A stretch of DNA of 64,000 nucleotides from Chelatococcus caeni (GCF_014196925.1 NZ_JACIEN010000001.1:372001-436000), one strand, 5' to 3'. Positions 17,213 through 27,650 are shown, counted from the first letter of the stretch. Program-made: numbers and translations. Notes: generated by a model not told the origin, from the letters alone.

Positions 17213-18187
17213 ATGCGCAGGACCTTCCTGAAAACGCTTGTTGCCGCGGCGGCCGCGGCGACGCTCGCCCTGCCGGGCGCGGCGCTGGCGGCCTATCCGG
17301 AGCGGCCGATCACCATGATCGTGCCGTGGGGTGCTGGCGGCGGTACCGATGCGACGGCCCGCATCGTCGGCTCGCTCCTCGAGAAGGAACTCGGCCAGCC
17401 GGTCAATGTCGTCAACCGCACGGGCGGCTCGGGCGTGGTGGGGCACGCGGCCATCGCCGACGCTGCGCCGGACGGCTACACCCTCGGCATCATCACCGTC
17501 GAGATCGGCATGATGCACTGGCAGGGGCTGACGCAGCTCACCTACGAGAGCTACACGCCGCTCGCCCTCATGAACATCGACCCCGCCGGCGTGCAGGTGC
17601 GTGCCGACGCGCCCTACAAGGACGTCAAGGAGCTGCTCGCCGCCATCAAGGCGAACCCGGGCAAGTTCAAGGCCTCGGGCACCGGCCAGGGCGGCATCTG
17701 GCACCTCGCCCTCGCCGGCATGCTGGCGATGGACAGCATCCCGCCGAACGCGGCGCCGTGGGTGCCGTCGAACGGTGCGGCCCCGGGCCTGCAGGATCTC
17801 GTGGCCGGGGGCGTCGAGGTCGTCACCTGCTCCGTGCCGGAGGCGCGCTCGCTCATCGACGCAGGCCGCGTCAAGAGCCTCGCCATCATGGCCGACAAGC
17901 GCAGCGACGCCTTCCCTGACCTGCCGACCCTGAAGGAAGCGGCCGGCATCGACTGGACGCTCGGCGCCTGGCGCGGTTTTGCCGCTCCGAAGGGCCTGCC
18001 GGCCGACATCCAGGACCAGCTCATCGCCGCGCTCGACAAGATCTACAAGAGCGCCGAGTTCCAGGACTTCATGAAGGGCCGCGGCTTCGGCGTGTCCTGG
18101 GCCCCCAAGGATGAGTTCGTCGACTTCATGAAGCAGAGCAACGAATCGCTCGGCACCGTCATGAAGGAACTCGGGCTCGCCAAGTAA
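17213..18187 (+). CDS. Tripartite tricarboxylate transporter binding protein (TctC/Bug family)
   Basis: A 324-residue periplasmic binding protein with a Sec signal (MRRTFLKTLVAAAAAATLAL, cleavage near AALAAYPE). The Bug-family opening YPERPITMIVPWGAGGGTD and the NRTGGSGVVGHAAIADAAPDG region are diagnostic. These proteins capture carboxylates for the TctA/TctB permease. ATG at 17213 has a GAGAGGAGACC ribosome site. Substrate is not deducible. Confidence 0.94.
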   Translation: MRRTFLKTLVAAAAAATLALPGAALAAYPERPITMIVPWGAGGGTDATARIVGSLLEKELGQPVNVVNRTGGSGVVGHAAIADAAPDGYTLGIITVEIGMMHWQGLTQLTYESYTPLALMNIDPAGVQVRADAPYKDVKELLAAIKANPGKFKASGTGQGGIWHLALAGMLAMDSIPPNAAPWVPSNGAAPGLQDLVAGGVEVVTCSVPEARSLIDAGRVKSLAIMADKRSDAFPDLPTLKEAAGIDWTLGAWRGFAAPKGLPADIQDQLIAALDKIYKSAEFQDFMKGRGFGVSWAPKDEFVDFMKQSNESLGTVMKELGLAK

Positions 18188-18209
18188 GGCGCCCGACGGG
18201 TCAGGCGCC
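18188..18209 (+). promoter_or_regulatory. Stem-loop after the binding-protein gene
   Basis: GGCGCC arms flank a 10-base loop immediately after the TctC-type stop codon and before the membrane-subunit genes. No T run follows, so mRNA 3'-end protection or partial attenuation is more likely than full termination. Confidence 0.4.
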
Positions 18210-18319
18210 TCACCACTCAGGCGCGTCATCGAGGTCGCCCGTGGCACGGCTCGCCCATGCCACGGGCCACCGCATCGATCCGCCCCGGACCGTTCATCAG
18301 GCGCCGCGAGACGCAGTTC

Positions 18320-18796
18320 ATGGTCAAATCGGACATCATCATCGGCCTCATCCTGACGGTGCTCGGGGTGACGGTCATCCTTCACGCCCAGTCCTTCCCC
18401 GCCATCCCCGGCCAGGAATACGGCGCCGCCGTCTTCCCTGTGCTGATCGCGAGCGCGCTCGCGGCCTGCGGCGTCCTTCTCGCCTTCGGCGCCTGGCGGC
18501 GCAGGGCCTCGCTCGCGGCGGTCGATGTCGAGCACAGGATGGCCGGCATCACGCCCGCCGGCTGGATGAAGGGGCTGGCGACGATCGCGCTCGTCGTCGC
18601 CTATTGCCTGTTCGCCGACCGCATCGGCTTCATCCCCGTGATGGCCGTGGTGCTGGTCGGGGGCATGCTCATGCTGGGCGTGCGCTGGTGGGTGGCGCTC
18701 CTCGTCAGCGCGGCAACGATCTTCGTGATCTACCAGCTCTTCGTCGTCCTGATGCGGGTTCCGCTGCCGCGCGGATTGCTCGCACCGTTCCTCTGA
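18320..18796 (+). CDS. Tripartite tricarboxylate transporter small subunit (TctB family)
   Basis: A 158-residue membrane protein with four predicted helices. The first segment (SDIIIGLILTVLGVTVILHA) followed by the PGQEYGAAVFP motif is typical of TctB. The ATG at 18320 is chosen over upstream codons that read as low-complexity. It is 132 bp after the binding-protein gene and 7 bp before the TctA gene. Confidence 0.9.
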   Translation: MVKSDIIIGLILTVLGVTVILHAQSFPAIPGQEYGAAVFPVLIASALAACGVLLAFGAWRRRASLAAVDVEHRMAGITPAGWMKGLATIALVVAYCLFADRIGFIPVMAVVLVGGMLMLGVRWWVALLVSAATIFVIYQLFVVLMRVPLPRGLLAPFL

Positions 18797-18803
18797 GGCG
18801 CCC

Positions 18804-20306
18804 ATGCAAGCCATCGAGAAAGCCTTCGGGCTCGTCGCCACGCCGGGCGTGCTCATATCCGTTCTGCTCGCCTCGGCCTTCGGCATGGTCATCGGCGCCA
18901 TCCCGGGCCTGACGGCGACCATGGCGATCGCGCTGCTCGTGCCGATCACCTTCTTCATGGATCCGCTGCCGGCCGTCGGCGCCATGATCGCCTGCTCGGC
19001 CATGGCCATCTTCGCCGGCGACATTCCGAGCACCTTGCTGCGCATCCCCGGCACGCCCGCCTCCGCCGCCTATACGGACGAGGCCTATGCCATGACGCGC
19101 AAGGGCGAGGCGGAGACGGCGCTCGGCGCCAACCTCCTGTTCTCGGCCATCGGCGGCCTGTTCGGCACGGCCGTCCTCATCGTCGCCGCGCCGGCCCTTG
19201 CCGAGGTAGCGCTCCGGTTCTCGTCCTTCGAATATTTCTGGCTCGCGGTGCTGGGCCTGACCTGCGCCATCTTCATCGGCGCGGTCTCGCCCCTGAAGGG
19301 CCTTATCAGCCTCTTCATCGGCCTGCTCGTCGCCACCGTCGGGCTCAACAACCCCGCCGGCGTGCCGCGCTTCACCTTCGGCTATACGGAGCTGATGGGC
19401 GGCGTCGATTTCATCCCGGCGATGATCGGCCTCTTCGCCGTCTCCGAGGTGCTGCGCGCCATGGTGCACGGCGCCACCGACCTCAAGGTGACGCAGAGCC
19501 GCGTGGGCAACCTCTTCCGCAACTGGGGCGGAATGGTGCGCACCTACTGGCGCCAGCAGGTGCGCGGCAACGCGCTCGGCACGGCCGTCGGCATCCTGCC
19601 CGGCGCGGGCGCCGACATCGCCGCCTGGGTTGCCTATGCGATGTCGAAGAAGTTCTCGAAGACGCCCGAGAAATTCGGCAAGGGCCATGTCGAGGGCATC
19701 GTCGAGAGCACCTCGGCCAACAATGCGGCGCTCGGCGGCGCGTGGGTGCCGGCGCTCGTCTTCGGCATCCCGGGCGATTCCATCACCGCCGTCGTCATCG
19801 GCGTGCTCTTCATCAAGGGGCTCAACCCCGGGCCGACGCTCTTCATCAACAATCCCGAGAGCATCTACGCCGTCTTCCTCATCTTCATCCTCGCCAATCT
19901 CTTCATGATCCCGCTCGGCTGGGCGGTCATGAAGGGGGCCACCGTCATCCTGCGCGTGCCGCGGCGCGTGCTGATGCCGCTCATCCTCGGCTTCTCGATG
20001 ATCGGCGCCTTCGCCGTCAACAACACGGCCTACGGCATCGTCATCATGCTCGCCTTCGGCGTGCTCGGCTTCCTCATGGAGGAGAACGACATCCCCGTCG
20101 CGCCCTGCATCCTCGGCATCGTGCTCGGGCCGATGATCGAGGAGAATTTCGTGACCTCGATGATCAAGTCGGACGGCAGCTTCATTGCCTTCTTCGAGCG
20201 GCCGATCGCCGGCGTGCTGGGCGTCTTCACCATCCTCGTGGTGCTGAGCCCCCTCATCGGCATGGCGCTGCGGCGCATGCGGCGCCCGGCGGCGAACGCG
20301 GCGTGA
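18804..20306 (+). CDS. Tripartite tricarboxylate transporter large subunit (TctA family)
   Basis: A 500-residue polytopic permease with about 12 helices. It carries the TctA signature GAIPGLTATMAIALLVPITF near residue 31, SALLRIPGTPAS-like STLLRIPGTPASAAYT, and the repeat LPGAGADIAAWVAYAMSKK; FGIPGDSITAVVIGVL is a further hallmark. With the two upstream genes it forms a complete transporter. Confidence 0.95.
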   Translation: MQAIEKAFGLVATPGVLISVLLASAFGMVIGAIPGLTATMAIALLVPITFFMDPLPAVGAMIACSAMAIFAGDIPSTLLRIPGTPASAAYTDEAYAMTRKGEAETALGANLLFSAIGGLFGTAVLIVAAPALAEVALRFSSFEYFWLAVLGLTCAIFIGAVSPLKGLISLFIGLLVATVGLNNPAGVPRFTFGYTELMGGVDFIPAMIGLFAVSEVLRAMVHGATDLKVTQSRVGNLFRNWGGMVRTYWRQQVRGNALGTAVGILPGAGADIAAWVAYAMSKKFSKTPEKFGKGHVEGIVESTSANNAALGGAWVPALVFGIPGDSITAVVIGVLFIKGLNPGPTLFINNPESIYAVFLIFILANLFMIPLGWAVMKGATVILRVPRRVLMPLILGFSMIGAFAVNNTAYGIVIMLAFGVLGFLMEENDIPVAPCILGIVLGPMIEENFVTSMIKSDGSFIAFFERPIAGVLGVFTILVVLSPLIGMALRRMRRPAANAA

Positions 20307-20345
20307 CGGGGAGGGGCCACGGCTCCCCAGCAGAAGAACCCTGTG

Positions 20346-20393
20346 CCCCGGACGCGCTGCAGCACGAAATGATGCGGCGCAGATCCGGGGCCC
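20346..20393 (+). repeat. Degenerate copy of the 45-bp BIME-like element
   Basis: It begins CCCCGGACGCGCTGCAGC and ends near CCGGGGCCC, like the other copies at 32.07, 32.23 and 39.30 kb. It forms an inverted pair with the copy at 20422-20466. Confidence 0.5.
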
Positions 20394-20421
20394 GTTCATT
20401 TGGAGCCTTCGGCAGGTTCTT

Positions 20422-20466
20422 GCGCTGGTTCCCGGCGCGCATTCCGCTTCGCTGCATGCGTCCCGG
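20422..20466 (-). repeat. 45-bp BIME-like element, copy 1
   Basis: On the minus strand it runs from CCGGGACGCATGCAGCGAAG to GCCGGGAACCAGCGC. It is nearly identical to 32227-32272 (+) and clearly related to 39304-39349 (+). The ends are partly complementary, so it can fold. Confidence 0.75.
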
Positions 20467-20596
20467 AAACGCGGTTGCGCGACTGCGGGTCGCCCCTCGG
20501 TCGTCACGGCCGGGCTCGTTGTTCAGCCCGGAGACATCGCCGAAGGCTGTTCGGGAAGATGAAGATCATCATCGCATCGATTGGGCTTGAGGGAGG

Positions 20597-20960
20597 CCAT
20601 CCACGCCTTTCAACCCCGCTGCGCGAGCGTCGGCGGCGTGGATGCCCGCGACGAGCGCGGGCATGACGGCGGAAACAGCTGCGCAAATAGAACGGGAAGA
20701 GTGTGGCACAACCTCTCCACCCGTCTTGGCCGGGCTTGTCCCGGCCATCCACGCCTTTCAATCCTGCGCGCGTGTCACGGCGGGGATGCCCGCGACGAGC
20801 GCGGGCATGACGTGGAGACGGCTGCGCAAACGGAGCGGGGAGCGTGGCACAACCTCTCCACCCGTCTTGGCCGGGCTTTTCCCGGCCATCCACGCCTTTC
20901 AATCCCGCGCGAGCGTCACGGCCTGGATGCCCGCGACAGGCGCGGGCATCACGCGGCGGC
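20597..20960. repeat. Three tandem copies of a ~145 bp palindromic repeat
   Basis: Units begin at 20597, 20745 and 20886 with CCATCCACGCCTTTCAA, giving periods of 148 and 141 bp. Each unit contains GATGCCCGCGAC with its inverted partner GCGGGCAT, followed in the first two units by GGCACAACCTCTCCACCCG and GGCCGGGCTT. They are related to the palindromes at 16411-16512 and 37103-37200. Confidence 0.85.
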
Positions 20961-20978
20961 GGCTCCTGGCTGGTTGCC

Positions 20979-22367
20979 TCACACCGGCGGCGTCTTGCCC
21001 GTGCCGAGGTCCCAGTAGAGCCCGGCCATGAGGCCGAGCGCCTCGCGGGCGATCGCGACCGGCAGGTGCTCGTTCGGCGCATGCTGCGAGCAGCCGGGAT
21101 AGGAGTGCGGCACCCAGATGGTGCGCAGGCCGAGCACCTCCGAAAAGATGTCGTTGGGCAGCGAGCCGCCGAGATTGGGCAGGATCGCCGGCTTCTTGCC
21201 GGTGGTCTGCGCGATGGAGCCGACCGCCCAGGTCACCCACGGGTCCTCCGGGTCGAGCCGGGTGGCGTGGAAGATCTCGTCGCGGCTCTTCTCGACCTTG
21301 ACCATCGCGAAGCCGTGCCGGGCGAGGTGACGGCGCAGGGCCGGCAGCACCTCCTCGGGGTCGACGCCGACGACGAAGCGCAGCTGGCAGCGCGCCCAGG
21401 CCTTGGGCGGCACGGCATTGACCGGCGTCTCCGGATTGCCGGCCTTCATGGCGAGCACGTCGAAGGAGCACCAGCCGAAGACCTGCTCGGCCGGGCTGAG
21501 GCCGGGCTCGCCCCAGTCGGGATCGATGGTCGGACCGTCCGGCCCGCCGTCCACCTCGCAATCGGCGAGCACGCGGCGCACGCCCTCGGACAGCTCCTTC
21601 GGCACCCACTCGTGGATGCGGATCTGCCCGGTCGGCGACACGATGGTCGCGATCGCGTGGGCGAGCTGGATGGCGGGATCCGACAGGAGGCCGCCCCAGT
21701 TGCCGGAATGGTGGCCGCCCTCGCGGGCATCGATCGTCATGTCGAAGGTCACGCCGCCACGCGAGCCGAGGAAGACCGTCGGCCGCTCGGCATTGAGCCG
21801 CGGCCCGTCGGAGCCGATGAGCACATCGGCCTTGAGCAGCTCCTTCTGCTCGGCGCAGAGCTCGCGCAGGCCGGGCGAGCCCATCTCCTCGCCCATCTCG
21901 ATGAGGTACTTGGCGTTGAAGCCGAGCTTGCCGCGCGTCTCCAGCACGGCCTTCAGCGCCGCGATGTTGATGACGTGCTGACCCTTGTTGTCGACGACGC
22001 CGCGGCCGTACCAGCGGTCGCCCACCTCGGTCAGCTGCCAGGGCGAGAGACCCTCTTTCCAGTCCCTGTCGAGGCCGCGGATGACGTCGCCGTGGCCGTA
22101 GCCGAAGATGGTCGGCAGGGCGGGATTCTCGATGCGCTCGGCATAGAGGAAGGGGGCGCGCGCCTTCGGGTGTTCGAGGAGGCGGCAGGCGAAGCCGAGC
22201 GCCTCGAGCGCGGGTACCATCTCCTTGACGAGGTAGTCGCGCAGCACGGGCGCGCGGTCCGGGTTCTGGCTCTCGGTCGGCATGGCGACGAGGCGCGTCA
22301 GGTCGGTCTTGAGGGCTCCGGAATCGAAGTAGTCTTCGGCGCGGGCGATGGCCGCTTCACGGGTCAT
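20979..22367 (-). CDS. M20 family metallopeptidase / dipeptidase
   Basis: A 462-residue dizinc hydrolase. Metal-binding motifs are YGHGDVI (about residue 90), GRGVVDNKGQ (Asp bridging), MGEEMGSPGL (Glu pair) and GSDGPR; HHSGNWGG marks the dimerisation domain. It resembles dipeptidase-like M20 proteins rather than carbamoylases. ATG at 22367. It lies 35 bp downstream of an amidase gene and after an oligopeptide-type ABC cassette, suggesting intracellular cleavage of imported amides or peptides. Confidence 0.92.
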   Translation of the reverse strand: MTREAAIARAEDYFDSGALKTDLTRLVAMPTESQNPDRAPVLRDYLVKEMVPALEALGFACRLLEHPKARAPFLYAERIENPALPTIFGYGHGDVIRGLDRDWKEGLSPWQLTEVGDRWYGRGVVDNKGQHVINIAALKAVLETRGKLGFNAKYLIEMGEEMGSPGLRELCAEQKELLKADVLIGSDGPRLNAERPTVFLGSRGGVTFDMTIDAREGGHHSGNWGGLLSDPAIQLAHAIATIVSPTGQIRIHEWVPKELSEGVRRVLADCEVDGGPDGPTIDPDWGEPGLSPAEQVFGWCSFDVLAMKAGNPETPVNAVPPKAWARCQLRFVVGVDPEEVLPALRRHLARHGFAMVKVEKSRDEIFHATRLDPEDPWVTWAVGSIAQTTGKKPAILPNLGGSLPNDIFSEVLGLRTIWVPHSYPGCSQHAPNEHLPVAIAREALGLMAGLYWDLGTGKTPPV

Positions 22368-22402
22368 GGTGGCTGAAACTCCTTGCGGGTAGACGGCGGG
22401 GC

Positions 22403-23869
22403 TCAGGGCGCCACCGCCGGGAAGGGAGAGACCTGCTCGTAGGCGCGCACGAGCTGCAGCACGGAGAGGTCGTCGCGCGGCCGCCCCACGAGCTGCATGC
22501 CCATGGGCAGGCCGGCCGCATTGAAGCCGACGGGGACGGAGACGGCAGGGCAGCCGGAGAGGGTGACGGGCGCCACCACCTCCATCCAGCGGTGGTAGCT
22601 GTCCATCGCGCGGCCGGCGATCGCCTTCGGCCATTCCTCCTCGATCGGGAAGGGGAAGACCTGCGCCGTCGGCAGGGCGAGATAGTCGAAGCGCTCGAAG
22701 AGCCTGAGCACGCTCGCGTACCACGCCGAGCGCACGGTGCTCGCCTCGTAGAGCGCGTAGGCGCTCAGCCGCCGGCCGCCCTCGATCTCCCAGCGCACGG
22801 CGAACTTGAGCTGCTCGCGCTTCGCCGGATCGTCGTAGAGCGCCTTCAGCTTGCCGCCGACCATGAAATGGCGCAGCGCGACGAATGCCTGCCACAGGGC
22901 TTCGAAGTCGAAGGCCGGCACATGCGGCTCGACGATGAGGCCGGCGTCGGCGAGATGCCGCAGGCCGCCCTCGCACAGGGCGAGGATGCCGTCCTCCATG
23001 GCAAGGTGCCCGCCGAGGTCGCCGAGCCAGGCGATGCGCCTGCCCTTGAGGTCGGCATCGAGCGCGGCTTCGTAGTCGGGCCCGCCGCCGTCGAGCGACA
23101 GCGGAGCGCGCGGATCGTGCCCCGCCTGTACGGAAAGGAGCCGCGCGAGGTCCGCCGCATTGCGCGCCATCGGCCCCTCGGTGCCGAGCTGGGTGAAGAA
23201 GCCTTCCGGCGCCGGCAGGCTCGGCACGCGGCCCTGGGACGGGCGGAAGCCGAAGATGTTGTTGTAGGCGGCCGGGTTGCGCAGCGAGCCGCCGAAGTCG
23301 CTGCCGTCGGCGACGGGCAGCATGCGCGTGGCGAGCGCCACGGCCGCCCCGCCGCTCGATCCGCCGGCCGTGCGGGCGGGCGCATAGGCATTGCGCGTCG
23401 CGCCGAAGACGGGGTTGTAGGTGTGGGAGCCGAGGCCGAATTCCGGCGTGTTCGTCTTGCCGATGATGATGGCGCCGGCGGCGCGCATGCGGGCGACCGC
23501 GATGGCATCGGCCAGCGGCACGAAATCGGCGAAGAGCGGCGAGCCGAAGGTGGTGGTGAGGCCCTTCGTCGGCGCGAGGTCCTTGATGGCCTGGGGCAGC
23601 CCGTGCAGCGGACCCGCCGCCTCGCCCCGGGCGAGCGCGGCGTCCGCCGCATCCGCCTCGGCGAGGATGTCCTCGCGTGGGCGCAGGGACACGATGGCGT
23701 TGTAGGTCGGGTTGATCGCCGCGATATGGTCGAGGAAGGCGCCGACCACCTCGCGCGCCGAGACGTCGCGCCGCGCGATGAGGCGGGCGAGCGTCCCGGC
23801 GTCGAGGCGGCACAGCTCCGGCGCCTTGCCGGTGACGTCGCCCGTGGGGTTCGCTGCAGCAAGGCGCAT
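22403..23869 (-). CDS. Amidase (amidase signature family)
   Basis: A 488-residue amidase with triad residues Lys in LPQAIKDLAP, cis-Ser in AGGSSGGAAV and nucleophile Ser in DGSDFGGSLRNPA. It is only distantly similar to the amidase at 2.35-3.78 kb. It lies 12 bp downstream of the ABC ATPase gene and upstream of the M20 peptidase gene, so import and hydrolysis appear coupled. Substrate unknown. Confidence 0.93.
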   Translation of the reverse strand: MRLAAANPTGDVTGKAPELCRLDAGTLARLIARRDVSAREVVGAFLDHIAAINPTYNAIVSLRPREDILAEADAADAALARGEAAGPLHGLPQAIKDLAPTKGLTTTFGSPLFADFVPLADAIAVARMRAAGAIIIGKTNTPEFGLGSHTYNPVFGATRNAYAPARTAGGSSGGAAVALATRMLPVADGSDFGGSLRNPAAYNNIFGFRPSQGRVPSLPAPEGFFTQLGTEGPMARNAADLARLLSVQAGHDPRAPLSLDGGGPDYEAALDADLKGRRIAWLGDLGGHLAMEDGILALCEGGLRHLADAGLIVEPHVPAFDFEALWQAFVALRHFMVGGKLKALYDDPAKREQLKFAVRWEIEGGRRLSAYALYEASTVRSAWYASVLRLFERFDYLALPTAQVFPFPIEEEWPKAIAGRAMDSYHRWMEVVAPVTLSGCPAVSVPVGFNAAGLPMGMQLVGRPRDDLSVLQLVRAYEQVSPFPAVAP

Positions 23870-23881
23870 GGCGCTTCTCCT

Positions 23882-24850
23882 TCAGTGGGGCGCCGGGGCC
23901 TGCCCGTGGAGATGGCAGGCGACGGCGCCGTTCTCGTCGCGCAGGATCTGCGGCACCACGCTCCCGCATTGCGGCAGCCGCTCGGGGCAGCGCGGGTGGA
24001 AGGGGCAGCCCGAGGGCGGGTTGAGCGGATCGGGAAAGGCGATGCCGAGCCCCGTGTCCGGGATGCCGAGCCCGGGCTCCGGCGTCAGCACCGAGGCGAG
24101 CAGCGCCTTGGTGTAGGGATGGCGCGGGGCCTTGAAGAGCGCCTCCGTCTCGGCGAGCTCGACGACGCGGCCGAGGTACATCACCGCGACGCGCGTCGCG
24201 ATGTGCTCGACGACGGCGAGGTTGTGGCTGATGAAGACATAGGTGAGGTTGAGCTCGCGCCTGAGGTCCATCAAGAGGTTGAGGATCTGCGACTGCACCG
24301 ACACGTCGAGCGCCGAGGTCGGCTCGTCGCAGACGACCACCTCGGGCTTCATGACGAGCGCGCGCGCGATGGCGACGCGCTGGCGCTGGCCGCCGGACAG
24401 CTCGCGCGGGTAGCGGTCGGCGAAGCGCTGCGGCAGGCCGACCTTGTCGAGCATCTCGATCGTCATCTTCCGCCGCTCGGCCGCCGTGCCGATGCCGTGC
24501 ACCTCGAGCGGCAGGGCGACGATGGAGGCGATGGTGCGGCGCGGATTGAGCGAGGAATAGGGATCCTGGAACACCGGCTGCACGCGCCGGGCCATGCCCT
24601 TGCGGCCGAGGCTGCGGATGTCCTGCCCCTCGAGCGTGATCGCGCCGGCACTCGGCGGCAGGAGGCCGAGCAGCATGCGCGCGAGGGTGGACTTGCCGCA
24701 GCCGGATTCGCCGACGATGGCGAGCACCTCGCCCTGGCGGATGTCGAGCGAGATGCCGTTCACGGCATGGAGCGTGCGCTTGCCCTTGAACATGCCACGA
24801 CTCACCTCGAAGGAGCGGGTGAGGTCGTGCGCTTCGATGAGAGCCGTCAT
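23882..24850 (-). CDS. Oligopeptide-type ABC transporter ATP-binding protein (DppF/OppF family)
   Basis: A 322-residue ATPase with Walker A GESGCGKS, signature LSGGQRQRVAIARAL, Walker B VVCDEPTSALD and the C-terminal OppD/F extension containing a Cys-rich FeS-like motif (GCPFHPRCPE). It starts with ATG at 24850, overlapping the DppD-like gene by 4 bp, so the two ATPases are translationally coupled. Confidence 0.95.
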   Translation of the reverse strand: MTALIEAHDLTRSFEVSRGMFKGKRTLHAVNGISLDIRQGEVLAIVGESGCGKSTLARMLLGLLPPSAGAITLEGQDIRSLGRKGMARRVQPVFQDPYSSLNPRRTIASIVALPLEVHGIGTAAERRKMTIEMLDKVGLPQRFADRYPRELSGGQRQRVAIARALVMKPEVVVCDEPTSALDVSVQSQILNLLMDLRRELNLTYVFISHNLAVVEHIATRVAVMYLGRVVELAETEALFKAPRHPYTKALLASVLTPEPGLGIPDTGLGIAFPDPLNPPSGCPFHPRCPERLPQCGSVVPQILRDENGAVACHLHGQAPAPH

Positions 24851-25830
24851 GCCGCGTTCTCCAGGATGCAGCGCCAGCGGTGGCCGTCCGCGGTCTCGCG
24901 CACGGGCGGGGCGTCGAGGCAGGCCTGTTGGGCCTTGGTGCAGCGATCACGGAAGCTGCAGCCGCGCACCTCCCCGACGAGCGAGGGCACGACGCCCGGA
25001 ATGACGCCGAGGCGCCCGCCGGGCTCGGTACGGCCGGGCACCGGGATGCACTCGATCAGCCCCTGCGTGTAGGGATGGCGCGGGGCGTTGAAGAGGGAGG
25101 TCGTCGGGCCCTCCTCGACGATCTGGCCCGCATACATCACCGCCACCCGGTCGGCGATGCGCGCCACGATGCCGAGGTCGTGCGTGATCAGCACCATGGC
25201 GATGCCGAGCTCCTGCTGCAGGTCGGCGAGCAGGCGCAGGATCTGCGCCTGGATGGTGACGTCGAGCGCCGTCGTCGGCTCGTCCGCGATGAGCAGTTCC
25301 GGCCCGCACATCAGCGCCATGGCGATCATGACGCGCTGGCGCAGGCCGCCCGACAGCTGGTGCGGATATTGCCCGAGGCGCTCGGCGGCATTGGCGATGC
25401 CCACCTTGCCGAGGAGGAACACGGCCCGCTCGCGCGCCTCAGCCTCCGAGGCCTTCTTGTGCAGGCAATAGGCTTCGACGAGCTGGTTGCCGATGGTGTA
25501 GGCGGGGTTGAGCGCCGTCATCGGCTCCTGGAAGATCATCGACATGCGGTTGCCGCGCAGCGCGTTGATACGGCTCTTGCCGGCGCGCGACAGGTCCTCG
25601 CCCGCGAAGGCGAGGCGCCGCGCGCTCTTCGTCGCGGCCTTCGGCAGGAGGTCCATGATCGCGAGCGAGGTCATGGACTTGCCGCAGCCCGATTCACCGA
25701 CGAGGCAGAGCGTCTCGCCGCGCTTCACGGAAAAGGAGATGTCGCGCACGGCGTGCAGCGTGCCGCCCGCGGTCCTGATGTCGACGCTGAGGCCGTCGAT
25801 CTCGAGAACGATGTCGCTGGAATTGGCCAT
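24847..25830 (-). CDS. Oligopeptide-type ABC transporter ATP-binding protein (DppD/OppD family)
   Basis: A 327-residue ATPase with Walker A GESGCGKS, signature LSGGLRQRVMIAMAL, Walker B LLIADEPTTALDVT and the C-terminal extension CSFRDRCTKAQQAC. It forms a heterodimer with the adjacent DppF-like subunit. The start codon lies 4 bp after the permease stop. Confidence 0.95.
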   Translation of the reverse strand: MANSSDIVLEIDGLSVDIRTAGGTLHAVRDISFSVKRGETLCLVGESGCGKSMTSLAIMDLLPKAATKSARRLAFAGEDLSRAGKSRINALRGNRMSMIFQEPMTALNPAYTIGNQLVEAYCLHKKASEAEARERAVFLLGKVGIANAAERLGQYPHQLSGGLRQRVMIAMALMCGPELLIADEPTTALDVTIQAQILRLLADLQQELGIAMVLITHDLGIVARIADRVAVMYAGQIVEEGPTTSLFNAPRHPYTQGLIECIPVPGRTEPGGRLGVIPGVVPSLVGEVRGCSFRDRCTKAQQACLDAPPVRETADGHRWRCILENAA

Positions 25831-25834
25831 GCCG

Positions 25835-26731
25835 TCAGCTCCGTCCTTCGGGGGCGATGATGTCGCGCAGGCCGTCGCCGGCGAGGTTGATGGCGAAGAT
25901 GAGCAGCGCCAGCGCCGTGCCGGGGATGGCGATGAGCCAGAAGGAGAAGAACATGTAGGCCTTCGCCTCCGAGATCATCAGGCCCCAGGAGGGCAGGGGC
26001 GGCTGCACGCCGAGGCCGAGGAAGGAGAGGGCGGCTTCGAGCAGGATGGCGCTCGCCGCCTCCAGCGTCGCGACGACGATGAGGTGCGGGGCGATGTTGG
26101 GCAGCACTTCGCGCAGGACGATGCGCGTCGTCGAGGCGCCGGCCGCCTCCGCCGCCGCCACATAGTCGAGCGAGCGCACCTGTTGCGTCGCGCTGCGCAT
26201 GACGACGGCGAAGCGGTCCCATTTCAGGAAGCCGAGCACCAGGATGACGATCCACAGCGAGCCGCCGATCATGGCGACGACGGCGAGCGCCACGAGGATC
26301 ACCGGCATCGACAGGCGCGTGGTGACGAGGAAGGTGACGAGCATGTCGACCTTGCCGCCGAAATAGCCGGCCGCGAGCCCGAGCGTCGTGCCGATGAGGC
26401 CGGAGATGATGACGACGCTGATGCCGATGAGCAGCGAGATGCGTGCCCCGTAGATGACGCGCGAGAGATAGTCGCGCCCGAGCTGGTCGGTGCCCAGCGG
26501 GTGGACCCAGGAGCCCTTGGCGTACCAGAAGGGCGGCACGTTGCGGGCGCTGAGGTTCTGCAGATAGGGATCGTGCGGCGCGAGCACCGGCGCAAGGAGC
26601 GCGATGAGCACGATGACGGCGAGGATGCCGACGCCGATGACGAAGGCCTTCTGCCCCAGCACGCGGCGCATGAGGCGGGAGAAGGCGGTGGGCTCTGCCG
26701 CGGCGGGCAGGGAAAGCGGTTCGCTCGTCAT
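25835..26731 (-). CDS. Oligopeptide-type ABC transporter permease (DppC/OppC family)
   Basis: A 298-residue inner-membrane permease with the family's N-terminal extension and six predicted helices. The HPLGTDQLGRDYLSRVIYGA motif of OppC-type subunits and the EAA loop EAAGASTTRIVLREVLPNI are present. It is one base apart from the DppB-like gene. Confidence 0.95.
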   Translation of the reverse strand: MTSEPLSLPAAAEPTAFSRLMRRVLGQKAFVIGVGILAVIVLIALLAPVLAPHDPYLQNLSARNVPPFWYAKGSWVHPLGTDQLGRDYLSRVIYGARISLLIGISVVIISGLIGTTLGLAAGYFGGKVDMLVTFLVTTRLSMPVILVALAVVAMIGGSLWIVILVLGFLKWDRFAVVMRSATQQVRSLDYVAAAEAAGASTTRIVLREVLPNIAPHLIVVATLEAASAILLEAALSFLGLGVQPPLPSWGLMISEAKAYMFFSFWLIAIPGTALALLIFAINLAGDGLRDIIAPEGRS

Positions 26732-26732
26732 G

Positions 26733-27650
<918 letters not shown>

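Larger units (their letters stand above)
20307..20978. other. 672 bp intergenic region composed of repeats
   Basis: No credible gene is present. It holds a pair of ~45 bp elements (20346-20393 and 20422-20466, inverted to each other) and a three-unit tandem palindromic array (20597-20960). Open frames here follow the repeat periodicity and lack ribosome sites. Confidence 0.75.

Noticed and set aside
16406-19054. An 882-codon minus-strand open frame opposite the tricarboxylate transporter
   Set aside because: Shadow composition, no domain, crosses repeats and a terminator; the plus-strand genes carry family motifs.
20979-24950. One 1323-codon open frame joining M20 peptidase with upstream sequence
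   Set aside because: Only its last 462 codons encode a protein family; upstream it is a shadow of the amidase and ATPase genes in other frames.
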